Below are positions 8,186-16,775 of a DNA stretch of 60,062 nucleotides, one piece after another. The translations under genes were made by a program, and so were the position numbers. The notes under the pieces are model-generated. The model was not told where the DNA came from and searched no databases. It saw nothing but the letters and a program-made list of their open reading frames with translations. The DNA comes from an uncultured Gammaproteobacteria bacterium (lineage in GTDB: Bacteria; Pseudomonadota; Gammaproteobacteria; Enterobacterales; Psychrobiaceae), in contig CAJXRU010000013.1 in the NCBI GenBank assembly GCA_913060565.1, positions 1-60,062 of the forward strand, written 5' to 3'. How positions within the stretch are numbered: position 1 is the first letter of the stretch; the number at the start of each line of letters is the position of its first letter.

Positions 8186-10123
8186 TTAAGACGGCGTATC
8201 CGTAGATGGATTGCTTGAATCAACTGATGGCTCTTCATCTTTTTTCGAATCCGATTTGTCACCAGTACTACCTGTTGGCGTATTGCCCGATGAATCATTG
8301 TTAGACCAATCAGCAGGTTCACGAACGCTAACACGATCCATTAAGTCATCAATTTGGCCCGCATCGATAGTTTCATATTTCATTAATGCATCTTTCATCG
8401 AATGCAAAATATCCATATTGTCGCGCAATATTTGCTCAGCACGCTCATAATTACGATTAATCAAATCTCTCACTTCAACATCAATATCGATCGCTGTTTG
8501 ATCAGAGATTTGTGTCGGACGTTGCGAGTAAGGATCATGATTTTCATCAATGTATAATAATGGTCCCATCTTTTCAGAAAGTCCCCATTGCGTCACCATT
8601 TTACGGGCGATAGCAGATGCACGTTCAATATCGTTTGATGCACCAGTAGACACTTTGTCGCTACCGTAAATAATTTCTTCAGCAATACGGCCACCGTACA
8701 ATGATGAAATATTACTTTCTAAATGCTGCTTCGATTGACTAAATCTATCTTGCTCAGGTAAGTACATCGTCACACCGAGTGCTCTGCCACGTGGAATGAT
8801 GCTTACTTTATAAACAGGATCATGATCTGGCACACAGCGACCAACAATCGCATGGCCAGCTTCATGATAAGCCGTCATTTCTTTCTCAGCTTCATCCATC
8901 ACCATTGAGCGGCGTTCTGCGCCCATTAGAATCTTGTCTTTCGCTTTTTCAAACTCTTCCATATTGACAACACGCTTAACTCCGCGGGCTGCGAATAATG
9001 CTGCTTCATTCACTAAGTTAGCTAAATCTGCACCTGAAAACCCAGGTGTACCACGAGCAATAACACTCGCTTTTACGTCATCACCTAATGGCACTTTACG
9101 CATATGAACATTTAGAATTTGTTCGCGACCACGAATATCCGGTAAACCTACCGTTACTTGGCGGTCAAAACGACCTGGACGTAATAATGCATCATCTAAT
9201 ACATCAGGACGGTTAGTTGCAGCAATAACGATAATACCTTCATTACCTTCAAAACCATCCATTTCAACCAACATTTGGTTTAATGTTTGTTCGCGCTCAT
9301 CGTTACCACCGCCCATACCCGCGCCACGTTTACGACCTACCGCATCGATTTCATCGATAAAAATAATACACGGCGCAGATTTCTTCGCTTGTTCAAACAT
9401 GTCTCGAACACGCGATGCACCAACACCAACAAACATTTCAACAAAATCAGAACCCGAGATTGTAAAGAATGGAACTTTTGCTTCACCTGCAATCGCTTTC
9501 GCTAACAATGTTTTACCAGTACCTGGAGGACCAACTAATAGAACACCTGTTGGAATACGGCCACCTAACTTTTGGAATTTAGTTGGCTCACGTAAGTAAT
9601 CAACAAGTTCAGTCACTTCTTCTTTAGCTTCGTCACAACCTGCGACGTCACTAAATGTTGTGTTTACTTGATCTTCGCCCATTAATTTAGCTTTTGACTT
9701 ACCAAACGACATGGCGCCTTTGCCACCACCGCCGCCTTGCATTTGACGCATGAAGAAAATCCATACACCAATCAGTAAGATCATTGGGAACCAAGAAATG
9801 AAAATAGACGTCAACATGCTCGATTCTTCAGGTGCTTTTGCTTGAACAGCAACGCCTTTTGACATCATTTGATTAAGTATATCTTTATCATATAGAGGAA
9901 CAACGGTGGTAAATTGAGTGCCATCACGACGTTTACCCGTGATGATTTTGTTGTTTTGGTCTACCGTTACATCAGCTATATTGCCACGGTCTACTTCTTT
10001 AACAAATGCCGAATACTCCAGCTTGTTTGTACTGCTGCTATCTGGACTAAAGCCATTGAAAACAGACATTAAAACTACAGCAATCACTAGCCACAGTATT
10101 AGATTTTTAGCCATATCACTCAA
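8186..10123 (-). CDS. ftsH: ATP-dependent zinc metalloprotease FtsH
   Basis: This membrane-anchored AAA+ protease degrades unassembled membrane proteins and regulatory proteins such as sigma-32 in E. coli. It has 645 residues: TM1 at about 7-23, a periplasmic domain, TM2 at about 106-124, AAA domain with Walker A GPPGTGKT (198-205) and Walker [12 protein letters not shown], and a peptidase domain with HEAGH (420-424). The C-terminus is Ser/Asp-rich. The start is ambiguous. TTG at 10123 has AAGGGG 8 bases away, while ATG at 10114 would give [10 protein letters not shown]. The same MSDM/MAKN ambiguity is known for E. coli ftsH. I prefer TTG from the spacing. It follows rlmE. Confidence 0.97.
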   Translation of the reverse strand: MSDMAKNLILWLVIAVVLMSVFNGFSPDSSSTNKLEYSAFVKEVDRGNIADVTVDQNNKIITGKRRDGTQFTTVVPLYDKDILNQMMSKGVAVQAKAPEESSMLTSIFISWFPMILLIGVWIFFMRQMQGGGGGKGAMSFGKSKAKLMGEDQVNTTFSDVAGCDEAKEEVTELVDYLREPTKFQKLGGRIPTGVLLVGPPGTGKTLLAKAIAGEAKVPFFTISGSDFVEMFVGVGASRVRDMFEQAKKSAPCIIFIDEIDAVGRKRGAGMGGGNDEREQTLNQMLVEMDGFEGNEGIIVIAATNRPDVLDDALLRPGRFDRQVTVGLPDIRGREQILNVHMRKVPLGDDVKASVIARGTPGFSGADLANLVNEAALFAARGVKRVVNMEEFEKAKDKILMGAERRSMVMDEAEKEMTAYHEAGHAIVGRCVPDHDPVYKVSIIPRGRALGVTMYLPEQDRFSQSKQHLESNISSLYGGRIAEEIIYGSDKVSTGASNDIERASAIARKMVTQWGLSEKMGPLLYIDENHDPYSQRPTQISDQTAIDIDVEVRDLINRNYERAEQILRDNMDILHSMKDALMKYETIDAGQIDDLMDRVSVREPADWSNNDSSGNTPTGSTGDKSDSKKDEEPSVDSSNPSTDTPS

Positions 10124-10174
10124 TGTAATGACCCCTTAAAAATAATTAAAAAAATGAGAACTGGTAACAGGTTA

Positions 10175-10807
10175 CTATACTTTATAACCTGTCGCTACTA
10201 TATAGACTTCGCGAGAACGATCTCGTGATGAATCTGGTTTACGGGTACGTACGACCTTAAACATAGACCGTATTTCCTTGAGATAGTTTTCATATCCCTC
10301 ACCCATAAATACTTTTACGGCAAATGCGCCATTTGGCGCAAGCACTTCACGGCACATATCTAGCGCTAATTCCACGAGGTACATTGAACTTGGTTGGTCA
10401 ATCGCGGCGTTACCACTAAAGTTAGGAGCCATATCAGAAAGCACTACATCAACTTTTTCGTCACCAACACGGCTTAACAATGCCTCAAGTACTTTCTCTT
10501 CGCGAAAGTCCCCTTGTAAAAATGCGACGCCAGGTAGTGCATCCATTGGTAAAATATCACAAGCAATCACTTGCCCTTTGTCACCAACTTGTTTTGCCGC
10601 ATATTGAGACCAACCACCTGGTGCAGCACCTAAATCTACAACAGTCATACGGGGTTTCATCAATTTGTCTTTATTTTGAATTTCTTCAAGTTTAAATACG
10701 GCGCGTGAACGTAACCCTAATTTCTGAGCTTTTTGTACATAATGATCATTGAAATGTTCTTCCATCCAACGATTACTACTCTTGGTACGGGTTTTCTTTT
10801 CGTGCAT
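10175..10807 (-). CDS. rlmE: 23S rRNA (uridine-2'-O)-methyltransferase RlmE
   Basis: The 210-residue SAM-dependent enzyme methylates U2552 in 23S rRNA (E. coli numbering) at a late stage of 50S assembly. The SAM motif [16 protein letters not shown] is at about 56-71. DMAPNFSG and the K-D-K-E type catalytic residues ([13 protein letters not shown]) match RrmJ/FtsJ. Length equals E. coli RlmE within one residue. It is upstream of ftsH by 51 bases and divergent from yhbY across about 110 bases, the arrangement known from E. coli. Confidence 0.96.
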   Translation of the reverse strand: MHEKKTRTKSSNRWMEEHFNDHYVQKAQKLGLRSRAVFKLEEIQNKDKLMKPRMTVVDLGAAPGGWSQYAAKQVGDKGQVIACDILPMDALPGVAFLQGDFREEKVLEALLSRVGDEKVDVVLSDMAPNFSGNAAIDQPSSMYLVELALDMCREVLAPNGAFAVKVFMGEGYENYLKEIRSMFKVVRTRKPDSSRDRSREVYIVATGYKV

Positions 10808-10916
10808 TGATTTTAAATTCTCTTATTAAGTCTTATTGGGACTTAGGTAATAGTATTATGAAGTTTATGGGGGTAAAATATGCCTTTTCAACCCTAATAT
10901 AGTGAAATTTATACTA

Positions 10917-11210
10917 ATGAATTTAACCAACAAGCAAAAACAACACCTCAAGGGCTTAGCCCATTCATTAAAACCTGTTGTACAGCTCGGTGCAAACGGT
11001 TTAACTGAAGGTGTTTTAGCTGAAATTGATAACGCACTTGCGCATCATGAGCTAATTAAAGTTAAAGTTGCTACCAGTGATCGCGAAATGAAAAAACTGA
11101 TTATTGAAGCAATTGTTCGTGAGACTGAGTCTGTTAAGGTTCAAACTATTGGCCATGTATTGGTTATTTATAAGCAAAGCGACGAACCAAGCATTAGCTT
11201 ACTACGTTAG
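10917..11210 (+). CDS. yhbY: Ribosome assembly RNA-binding protein YhbY (CRM domain)
   Basis: The 97-residue CRM-domain protein binds pre-50S particles. Sequence from the chosen start, MNLTNKQKQHLKGLAHSLKP, is nearly collinear with E. coli YhbY, including the GxxG loop (LGANGLTEGV) and HHELIKVKV. An upstream GTG at 10902 would add five residues not seen in homologues, so I chose ATG at 10917. It is transcribed away from rlmE and convergent with the next gene. Confidence 0.94.
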   Translation: MNLTNKQKQHLKGLAHSLKPVVQLGANGLTEGVLAEIDNALAHHELIKVKVATSDREMKKLIIEAIVRETESVKVQTIGHVLVIYKQSDEPSISLLR

Positions 11211-11221
11211 ATTTGCTAAAT

Positions 11222-11244
11222 TGAGGTGACTACATGTCGCCTCA
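11222..11244. terminator. Hairpin between convergent yhbY and the transglutaminase-like gene
   Basis: TGAGGTGAC-TACAT-GTCGCCTCA, 8 of 9 pairs, immediately after yhbY and touching the stop of the opposing gene. No strong T-tract. Confidence 0.4.
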
Positions 11245-11874
11245 GTCAACCAATAAATTTGGATACAGCGACTGATAAGTCGATAAAATATCACCGAGTG
11301 GCAAATCAGGCCATTCTCCCCTAAAGTTTAGATATTCCATATGTTTATCCCCTGCTTTATTAAAAGGCAGAAAGATTGAATCATCAACTCCATTAAACTC
11401 TGCTGCAATAATGCCAAATTTCGTACATAAACGTTCATTAAATGCTGGCGTCGCTTTGACCCATTGACCTTTTAGATAGATCATCGCATAGCTGTGCCAA
11501 TAAAAAATATCACTGCCCATTTTTTCGCGAAGTTTTGGTGTCGTAATATGATTTTTAACATCGGCATAACCTAAAACGGCAGGTACACCTATAGCGCGAC
11601 AACAAGCAGCATAGACGACTGCTTTATTGACGCACCATCCACGACGCGACGCAATACAATTACTAGCACTCAGTCCTTGTTGTGTTAGGTCGATGTGATG
11701 TGGGTTGTACGAAATCTTATCTCGCACCGCATAATATAAATTAATCGCTTGTTCGAATAATGTCCCCTCACCACGGTGAGTTTTGATAAATCGACAAACA
11801 TCAGGGTGTTCGAAATTTAAAAATGAAGTAGATGAAAGATAAAGCTGGGGGGAATTTAAATCTATTGTTTTCAT
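11242..11874 (-). CDS. Transglutaminase-like domain protein
   Basis: A 210-residue protein with no signal peptide. It has the transglutaminase-like (cysteine protease fold) core: RRGWCVNKA with candidate catalytic Cys81, and FYWHSYAMIYLKGQWV with His127. The third position, normally Asp in a W-x-x-x-D-P context, reads KATPAFN here, so the canonical acid is missing or replaced by Asn146. The family includes peptidases, amidases and inactive forms, and the substrate is unknown. It sits between yhbY and greA, followed after its start codon only by the greA 3' hairpin. No clear ribosome binding site was found. Confidence 0.75.
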   Translation of the reverse strand: MKTIDLNSPQLYLSSTSFLNFEHPDVCRFIKTHRGEGTLFEQAINLYYAVRDKISYNPHHIDLTQQGLSASNCIASRRGWCVNKAVVYAACCRAIGVPAVLGYADVKNHITTPKLREKMGSDIFYWHSYAMIYLKGQWVKATPAFNERLCTKFGIIAAEFNGVDDSIFLPFNKAGDKHMEYLNFRGEWPDLPLGDILSTYQSLYPNLLVD

Positions 11875-11889
11875 AACACAATGGAATTT

Positions 11890-11914
11890 GGCATTTCAGT
11901 CGTTCTGAAATGCC
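11890..11914 (-). terminator. Hairpin after greA
   Basis: Perfect 10-bp stem GGCATTTCAG / CTGAAATGCC with a 5-base loop, 8 bases after the greA stop. The T-tract is weak. Confidence 0.55.
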
Positions 11915-11921
11915 ATTTTCA

Positions 11922-12398
11922 TTAAACGTAATCGACTTGAGTAATTTCAAATTCTTTTAGACCACCAGGGGTCTCAACTTGAACTTCATCATCTAATGAT
12001 TTACCAATAAAAGCACGTGCAATTGGTGAACTGACTGAAATACGATTATTTTTGATATCCGCTTCATCTTCGCCAACGATATGATAAGTCACTTCATCGT
12101 CTGTATTTAGATCAAGTGCAGTCACTGTTGAACCAAAAATCACGCGCCCTGTATTTGGCATTTTAGTAACATCGATAACTTGAGCGTTTGATAATTTACC
12201 TTCAATCTCTTGAATGCGCCCCTCACAGAAACCTTGTTCTTCACGCGCAGCGTGATATTCGGCATTTTCTTTTAAATCGCCGTGTTCACGTGCTTCAGCA
12301 ATATCATTAACGATGCGTGGACGTAATACTGTTTTCAAATGTTCTAATTCTTCGCGAAGCGCAACAGCGCCGCGCTCTGTCATTGGTACTAAACTCAT
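11922..12398 (-). CDS. greA: Transcription elongation factor GreA
   Basis: The 158-residue factor enters the RNA polymerase secondary channel and stimulates transcript cleavage to rescue backtracked complexes. It has the N-terminal antiparallel coiled coil (about 1-75) with acidic tip [23 protein letters not shown], and a C-terminal FKBP-like domain (about 80-158, [14 protein letters not shown]). Length is identical to E. coli GreA. It is flanked by hairpins on both sides, suggesting a single-gene transcript. Confidence 0.97.
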   Translation of the reverse strand: MSLVPMTERGAVALREELEHLKTVLRPRIVNDIAEAREHGDLKENAEYHAAREEQGFCEGRIQEIEGKLSNAQVIDVTKMPNTGRVIFGSTVTALDLNTDDEVTYHIVGEDEADIKNNRISVSSPIARAFIGKSLDDEVQVETPGGLKEFEITQVDYV

Positions 12399-12477
12399 AA
12401 TGTCTCTTTACAATAGCTTGGCCATCATAATTCGATGACACTTAATAATTAGCGCTATTCTAGAGGAGCAAAAACAC

Positions 12478-12503
12478 AAAGGCAACCATCAAAGGTTGCC
12501 TTT
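12478..12503 (-). terminator. Terminator after phhB
   Basis: AAAGGCAACC-(6)-GGTTGCCTTT, perfect 10-bp stem. The minus strand continues GTGTTTTTG. Confidence 0.75.
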
Positions 12504-12544
12504 AGTTTAATTGCTAATATCCCCAAGCGAGTTGGGTGTATTAC

Positions 12545-12883
12545 TTACTGACTAATTAGTTCGTCAGTTTTCGCAGCCATAATAAAATCATTTTTATGTA
12601 AGCCACCAATTGAATGACTCCACCAAGTAACCGTCACTTTGCCCCATTCAGTTAAAATGCCAGGGTGGTGAAACTCTTCTTCGGCAAGTGCGCCCAACTC
12701 ATTGGTAAATGCCAGTGCAAGCTTGAAGTTTTTAAATTTAAAAACACGCTCTAATTGCATAACACCATCGACGACAATTGGTGTCCAATCAGGGATCATT
12801 TTGACTAATTGCGCTAGCTCTTCATCAGATACTTTAGGTGCGTCTGCTTGGCACGCTTCACATTGTGATTCACTTAATTTCAT
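12545..12883 (-). CDS. phhB: Pterin-4a-carbinolamine dehydratase
   Basis: The 112-residue enzyme recycles the 4a-hydroxy-tetrahydropterin produced by phenylalanine hydroxylase. The motif [25 protein letters not shown] holds the PCD signature with its histidines and Trp. It lies 42 bases after phhA on the same strand, as in the phhAB operon of Pseudomonas. The terminator at 12478-12503 ends the unit. Confidence 0.95.
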   Translation of the reverse strand: MKLSESQCEACQADAPKVSDEELAQLVKMIPDWTPIVVDGVMQLERVFKFKNFKLALAFTNELGALAEEEFHHPGILTEWGKVTVTWWSHSIGGLHKNDFIMAAKTDELISQ

Positions 12884-12925
12884 CGTTTTACCTTCTTTTA
12901 ATTAGTGCTAATTTTCAGTGATTAC

Positions 12926-13720
12926 CTAAGCAGTACTTTTCTTAGGTTCAAATTTTGGTGGTAACAAGCCCAGTTTCATTGCGTCTTTAACAATGCCCAT
13001 TAAATCAAGCTTGGTTAAATCAGTTAAATGGGTTAAATCATCAATCACAAAATATTGTGGCTGCATAATATCAATTCGGTATGGGGTTCTAAAGACCGTC
13101 AATGGGTCTAATGCCGTAATCTCAGCCGTTTTATGATAAGCATAGTTAGTTTCACCAGGTGATGACAAGATCCCGCCACCAATAATGCGTAAACCATCAT
13201 GACTACGCACTAGACCAAACTCAACAGTAAACCAATACAGACGTGCCAAGTAGATTCGCTCTTCTTTTGTCGCTGCTAGGCCTAGCTTTCCGTAATGTTG
13301 AGTGAAGTTTGCAAAATGTTCATTGGTTAACATCGCACAATGCCCAAATATTTCATGAAAAATATCGGGCTCTTGAAGGTAATCTAACTCTTCTTGCGTA
13401 CGGATAAATGTGGCAACAGGGAATTTTTTTTCGGACAATAAGCGAAAAAACTGCTCGAATCCAATAAGCGCAGGAACAGGTTCAGTAGACCATCCGGTTG
13501 CTTGTTGAAGAACTTCGTCTATTTCACTGAGTTGTGGAACGCGATCAAGCGGCAGATCAAGAAGTTTTAATCCATTCAGAAACTCTTGACATGCGGTTTC
13601 TTCAATCCAGTCTAATTGGCGTGTAATTAACTGACCCCATATATCATTTTCTTGAGCAGTATAATCAATCGAGCCATCGTCATTAGGCAGCTTTGCTTTA
13701 TATTTTGTTGTTTTAGCCAC
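12926..13720 (-). CDS. phhA: Phenylalanine 4-monooxygenase
   Basis: This non-haem iron enzyme hydroxylates phenylalanine to tyrosine with tetrahydropterin and oxygen. Its 264 residues give the catalytic core only, the usual bacterial length without the ACT regulatory domain of animals. The iron site is visible as HEIFGHCAML (two His) and FTVEFGLV (Glu). Other conserved segments: FIRTQEELDYLQEPD and RLYWFTVEFG. phhB follows. Two TyrR/PhhR-like boxes lie 40-105 bases upstream, consistent with control by aromatic amino acids. Confidence 0.96.
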   Translation of the reverse strand: MAKTTKYKAKLPNDDGSIDYTAQENDIWGQLITRQLDWIEETACQEFLNGLKLLDLPLDRVPQLSEIDEVLQQATGWSTEPVPALIGFEQFFRLLSEKKFPVATFIRTQEELDYLQEPDIFHEIFGHCAMLTNEHFANFTQHYGKLGLAATKEERIYLARLYWFTVEFGLVRSHDGLRIIGGGILSSPGETNYAYHKTAEITALDPLTVFRTPYRIDIMQPQYFVIDDLTHLTDLTKLDLMGIVKDAMKLGLLPPKFEPKKSTA

Positions 13721-13761
13721 TGTGACAACCTTTGTTTATTCAATAGGGAGATTAAATAAAT

Positions 13762-13824
13762 CATAAAGTTGTAAAGACAGTCCAATTATTCACACCAAAA
13801 CATCACTGTAAAGTTGTAATGACA
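13762..13824. promoter_or_regulatory. Tandem TyrR/PhhR-like boxes upstream of phhA
   Basis: Box A at 13807-13824 reads TGTAAA-GTTGTA-ATGACA, with one half-site perfect and the essential G/C positions present. Box B at 13762-13779 reads CATAAA-GTTGTA-AAGACA, a weaker copy. The two share a near-identical core and are 45 bases apart. TyrR consensus is TGTAAA-N6-TTTACA, and strong/weak pairs are common. Assignment is inference. Confidence 0.5.
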
Positions 13825-13854
13825 TCAATACAGTGGCAGATAGGCACAAAAATA

Positions 13855-13879
13855 AAGCCAGTGCTAATTGCACTGGCTT
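13855..13879 (-). terminator. Terminator after the small membrane-protein gene
   Basis: AAGCCAGTGC-TAATT-GCACTGGCTT, perfect 10-bp stem, followed on the minus strand by TATTTTT. It lies 7 bases after the stop of the 46-residue gene. Confidence 0.85.
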
Positions 13880-13886
13880 ATATTGC

Positions 13887-14027
13887 TTATTTTGATTCAG
13901 GGTCTGCATTGACAATATTACTGATAAAGTAATAAGCCATATAAGCTGCAATACCAAATAATATAACTAAACCGATAATTGATCCCACGGCAGCATCATT
14001 ATTCATAATAAATTCGAACCAATCCAT
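13887..14027 (-). CDS. Small single-span membrane protein (DUF3149-like)
   Basis: A 46-codon gene starting MDWFEFIMNNDAAVG and ending ADPESK. It has one hydrophobic segment (about 15-37, SIIGLVILFGIAAYMAYYF) and a short polar tail. The start has a good ribosome binding site (CAGGAG, 8 bases before ATG), and a strong terminator follows, so it is a complete one-gene unit. An FNR-type box and a -10 at class II spacing lie upstream. It resembles the short DUF3149 family of gammaproteobacteria, which has no known function. Family assignment is from memory of composition and length only. It lies between megL and phhA. Confidence 0.8.
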   Translation of the reverse strand: MDWFEFIMNNDAAVGSIIGLVILFGIAAYMAYYFISNIVNADPESK

Positions 14028-14059
14028 AATCACTCTCCTGAAGTTTTATAATTGGTTAT

Positions 14060-14100
14060 ATTTTATTGAATTACACACAACAAAAGCTGATTAAGATCAA
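14060..14100 (-). promoter_or_regulatory. FNR-type class II promoter of the small membrane-protein gene
   Basis: Minus strand TTGAT-CTTA-ATCAG (14087-14100) differs from the FNR consensus TTGAT-N4-ATCAA at one base. After 21 bases comes TAAAAT (14060-14065), a good -10. An FNR site centred at -41.5 requires about 22 bases here. The predicted start is near 14052, giving a 5' UTR of about 25 bases containing the ribosome binding site. Confidence 0.6.
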
Positions 14101-14112
14101 TATTAGTATTTG

Positions 14113-15300
14113 CTAATTTCTTGTTTGAATCATTGCATGATCTAGATCATTTATTAGATCTTCTACTTGCTCGAGTCCAATAGAAATACGTAATAAATTA
14201 TCTGAAATACCCGCTTCAACTCTTGCTTCAGGAGAATATGATGAGTGTGTCATCGACGCAGGGTGCTGAATTAATGATTCTGCATCTCCCAAACTCACCG
14301 CGATTTTAAACAAAGAAAGTGAATCAGCAAACGCTTTTGCGTGCTCTAAATTGCCGTCTAATTCAAATGCAATCACGCCCCCAGCACCCTTCATTTGCTT
14401 GCCAAGAAAACGATGTCCAGCATGCGAGGCTAAGCCTGGGTAATAAACCTTTTTAACGCCGGATTGCGATTCAAGCCATTGGGCGACTTGCTCAGCGTTT
14501 TCACAATGACGCTCCATTCTCACCGCAAGGGTCTTTAAACCTCGTATGATCAGCCACGCATCAAATGGCGACATGGTGCCGCCAATATCTTTAAGCGTTG
14601 TATGTTTAATTTGCGCAATGTGTTCATTGCTTCCACAAATCACACCGGCGACAACATCGCCATGACCATTGAGATACTTAGTGGCACTGTGTAAAACAAT
14701 ATCAATGTCGAAATCTTTTGGGCGTTGTAAATAAGGCGTTAAAAATGTGTTGTCCACAACCGACACAATGTCATGTTGCTTAGCAAAGCGACCAACGAAC
14801 TCAAGATCATACACCGCTAAATTGGGATTAACGGGCGTTTCCAAGAAAACAACTTTCGTATTGTTTCTACGAGCTGCTTCTATTGCATCATGGTCAGCCA
14901 TGTCAACAAAAGTCACCTCAATACCATAACGTGGAAATTGTTCGTTCAGCAATGCAAACGTACACCCATAAACAGCATTAGATGCAATAAGGTGATCGCC
15001 ACAAGAAAGCATGGCTAATAAGACACCAGAAACTGCAGCCATTCCCGTTGAAGTTGCAGCGGCGGCTTCCATATTTTCCAGCACCGCCATCCGCTCTTCA
15101 AGTTGTGTCACCGTTGGGTTAGCCAATCGCGTGTATATGTACCCATCCTCTTCGCCGGCAAAACGGCGTCCACCTTGATCACAGTTGTCAAAGGCAAAGG
15201 TCGATGTTTGGTAAAGTGGCGTTGATAGTGCGCCATGCTCAGTATCAGGATTATCTCCGGCATGCACCAATTGGGTATTGAAATGTAACGATTTTTTCAT
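14113..15300 (-). CDS. megL: Methionine gamma-lyase (PLP enzyme)
   Basis: This cytoplasmic PLP enzyme of the Cys/Met metabolism family splits methionine into methanethiol, ammonia and 2-oxobutyrate. It has 395 residues from ATG at 15300. Further upstream in-frame codons encode a non-conserved extension. Key features: NAVYGCTFAL with the Cys diagnostic of methionine gamma-lyase, VDNTFLTPYLQRP, and SATKYLNGHGDVVAG with the PLP lysine. The C-terminal half (SLGDAESLIQHPASMTHSSY) closely matches the Pseudomonas enzyme. A cystathionine gamma-lyase or synthase role is less likely because of the Cys. The upstream region has three inverted repeats. Confidence 0.88.
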   Translation of the reverse strand: MKKSLHFNTQLVHAGDNPDTEHGALSTPLYQTSTFAFDNCDQGGRRFAGEEDGYIYTRLANPTVTQLEERMAVLENMEAAAATSTGMAAVSGVLLAMLSCGDHLIASNAVYGCTFALLNEQFPRYGIEVTFVDMADHDAIEAARRNNTKVVFLETPVNPNLAVYDLEFVGRFAKQHDIVSVVDNTFLTPYLQRPKDFDIDIVLHSATKYLNGHGDVVAGVICGSNEHIAQIKHTTLKDIGGTMSPFDAWLIIRGLKTLAVRMERHCENAEQVAQWLESQSGVKKVYYPGLASHAGHRFLGKQMKGAGGVIAFELDGNLEHAKAFADSLSLFKIAVSLGDAESLIQHPASMTHSSYSPEARVEAGISDNLLRISIGLEQVEDLINDLDHAMIQTRN

Positions 15301-15394
15301 CAAGAATACTCTTCTTTTAATTGTTATTATTTGCAATAACTTAGTTATTCTTAGGATAAAGCACAATCATTCAGCGATATTCAACATATCAAAT

Positions 15395-15463
15395 TGATGT
15401 AACCTTTTATTTACATCACCTTCAGATTAGCTAAATCAAATCTGACATGGCTGTCATAGACAG
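15395..15463. promoter_or_regulatory. Three stacked inverted repeats upstream of megL
   Basis: TGATGTAA-N8-TTACATCA (15395-15418), TCAGATT-N10-AATCTGA (15422-15445) and CTGTC-ATA-GACAG (15451-15463) follow each other with only a few bases between. They lie 95-165 bases before the megL start. They could be operators or leader hairpins. No regulator can be named. Confidence 0.45.
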
Positions 15464-15505
15464 GACATATTTTTAACAACGAGGGAAAGAACAAGCTATC
15501 TCAAA

Positions 15506-15535
15506 GACCATTTATCTTTAACACGTGCAGCACGA
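15506..15535 (-). pseudogene. Degenerate copy of the 3' end of rplS
   Basis: These 30 bases match the rplS 3' region (15638-15667) at 25 of 30 positions without gaps. Read in the same frame they give RAARVKDKWSLR-stop against [12 protein letters not shown]-stop in L19, and the stop codons coincide. No upstream coding remnant is convincing. It lies just beyond the rplS terminator. Confidence 0.5.
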
Positions 15536-15562
15536 ACATATTTTACCAAGCGCTAAACGTCA

Positions 15563-15593
15563 AAAAGCCCATCACTTTCGTGACGGGCTCTTT
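15563..15593 (-). terminator. Terminator of the rpsP-rimM-trmD-rplS operon
   Basis: Stem AAAGCCCATCAC / GTGACGGGCTCTTT (one G-T wobble in RNA) with a TTTC loop. On the minus strand it ends in GGGCTTTTTG. It lies 35 bases after rplS. Confidence 0.8.
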
Positions 15594-15627
15594 GATTGCT
15601 TTTCTAATCTGGAGAGAAAGTGGTTGC

Positions 15628-15984
15628 TTATCGCTTAGCCAATTTCTCTTTGATACGTGCAGCACGACCTGATAGCTCGCGTAAGTAGTAAAGTTTCGCT
15701 TGACGTACAAGACCGCGACGCTTAACTTCGATGCTATCAACTAATGGGCTGTGAGTTTGGAAAACACGCTCAACACCTTCACCGTTAGAGATCTTACGAA
15801 CTGTGAATGCTGAATGTAGACCACGGTTACGAACGGCTAGTACAACACCTTCGTATGCTTGAAGACGAGTACGCTCGCCTTCTACTACGCGAACCTGAAC
15901 AACAACTGTGTCGCCAGGTGCAAAGCTTGGAAGATCAGTTTTTAACTGTGCATCTTCGATAGCTTGAATAATTGGATTTTTCAT
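15628..15984 (-). CDS. rplS: 50S ribosomal protein L19
   Basis: This 118-residue protein lies at the 30S-50S interface. Sequence features are typical: [48 protein letters not shown] and the basic C-terminus [20 protein letters not shown]. It is the last gene of rpsP-rimM-trmD-rplS, 33 bases after trmD, and is followed by a terminator. A degenerate duplicate of its last codons lies about 100 bases downstream. Confidence 0.97.
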   Translation of the reverse strand: MKNPIIQAIEDAQLKTDLPSFAPGDTVVVQVRVVEGERTRLQAYEGVVLAVRNRGLHSAFTVRKISNGEGVERVFQTHSPLVDSIEVKRRGLVRQAKLYYLRELSGRAARIKEKLAKR

Positions 15985-16017
15985 ATCTTTCTCATTCCTA
16001 GAATAAACTGTACTCTT

Positions 16018-16758
16018 CTAACCTTTGTTGGATTCAACAAAGTTTGCAAGGATATTCTCTTGCTGGTCAGTCAGAGCTAGGTTTTTGATTAAATCGGGTC
16101 GACGGATGAACGTTCGAATTAACGATTGCTCAGCGCGCCAACGCTTAATGTTTTCATGATTACCACTTAGTAATACTGAAGGTACTGACTCACCGTCTAA
16201 ACATTCAGGTCTGGTGTAATGTGGGCAATCTAATAAACCTTCACTAAACGAATCTTGTTCAGCAGAGGCCATTTTACCTAATACACCAGGAACTAACCTT
16301 GATACCGCATCAATGAGCGTCATCGCTGGCAGTTCACCACCACTTAATACGTAGTCGCCAATAGACCATTCTTCGTCAACAAGTGACTGAATAATCCGTT
16401 CATCTATTCCTTCGTAACGTCCGCAAATAAGAATTAACTTCTCATTAGTACTTAGTTCTTCTACGCCAGGTTGGTCTAAACGACGTCCCTGAGGTGATAA
16501 ATAGATAACTTTAGCATCGCCACCCGCAGCAGCTTTCGCTGCCAAAATAGCGTCGCGCAATGGTTGAACCATCATTAACATCCCCGGACCACCGCCATAA
16601 GGACGATCATCAACGGTGCGATGTTTATCATGGGTGAAATCTCGAGGATTCCAACATTGCACTTGTATTAAGCCGTTTTTAACAGCTCGACCTGAAACTC
16701 CTTGCTCGGTAATGGCTTTAAACATGTCAGGAAATAACGTAATAACGCCTATCCACAT
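16018..16758 (-). CDS. trmD: tRNA (guanine-37-N1)-methyltransferase TrmD
   Basis: This SPOUT-class enzyme methylates G37 next to the anticodon using SAM, which prevents frameshifting. It has 246 residues. Motifs: [29 protein letters not shown] (knot region), [12 protein letters not shown] and [14 protein letters not shown], plus the C-terminal helical domain. It is encoded 17 bases after rimM. Confidence 0.97.
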   Translation of the reverse strand: MWIGVITLFPDMFKAITEQGVSGRAVKNGLIQVQCWNPRDFTHDKHRTVDDRPYGGGPGMLMMVQPLRDAILAAKAAAGGDAKVIYLSPQGRRLDQPGVEELSTNEKLILICGRYEGIDERIIQSLVDEEWSIGDYVLSGGELPAMTLIDAVSRLVPGVLGKMASAEQDSFSEGLLDCPHYTRPECLDGESVPSVLLSGNHENIKRWRAEQSLIRTFIRRPDLIKNLALTDQQENILANFVESNKG

Positions 16759-16775
16759 ATTATTGTCCCACCAAG

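Noticed and set aside
14150-14170. FNR-like TGATCTAGATCA inside megL
   Set aside because: It lacks the TTGAT/ATCAA halves at the right spacing and lies within coding sequence.
14088-15366. Longer megL reading frame starting upstream of MKKSLHFNTQ
   Set aside because: The extra 22 residues are not conserved in the family and the ATG at 15300 fits the known enzyme start.
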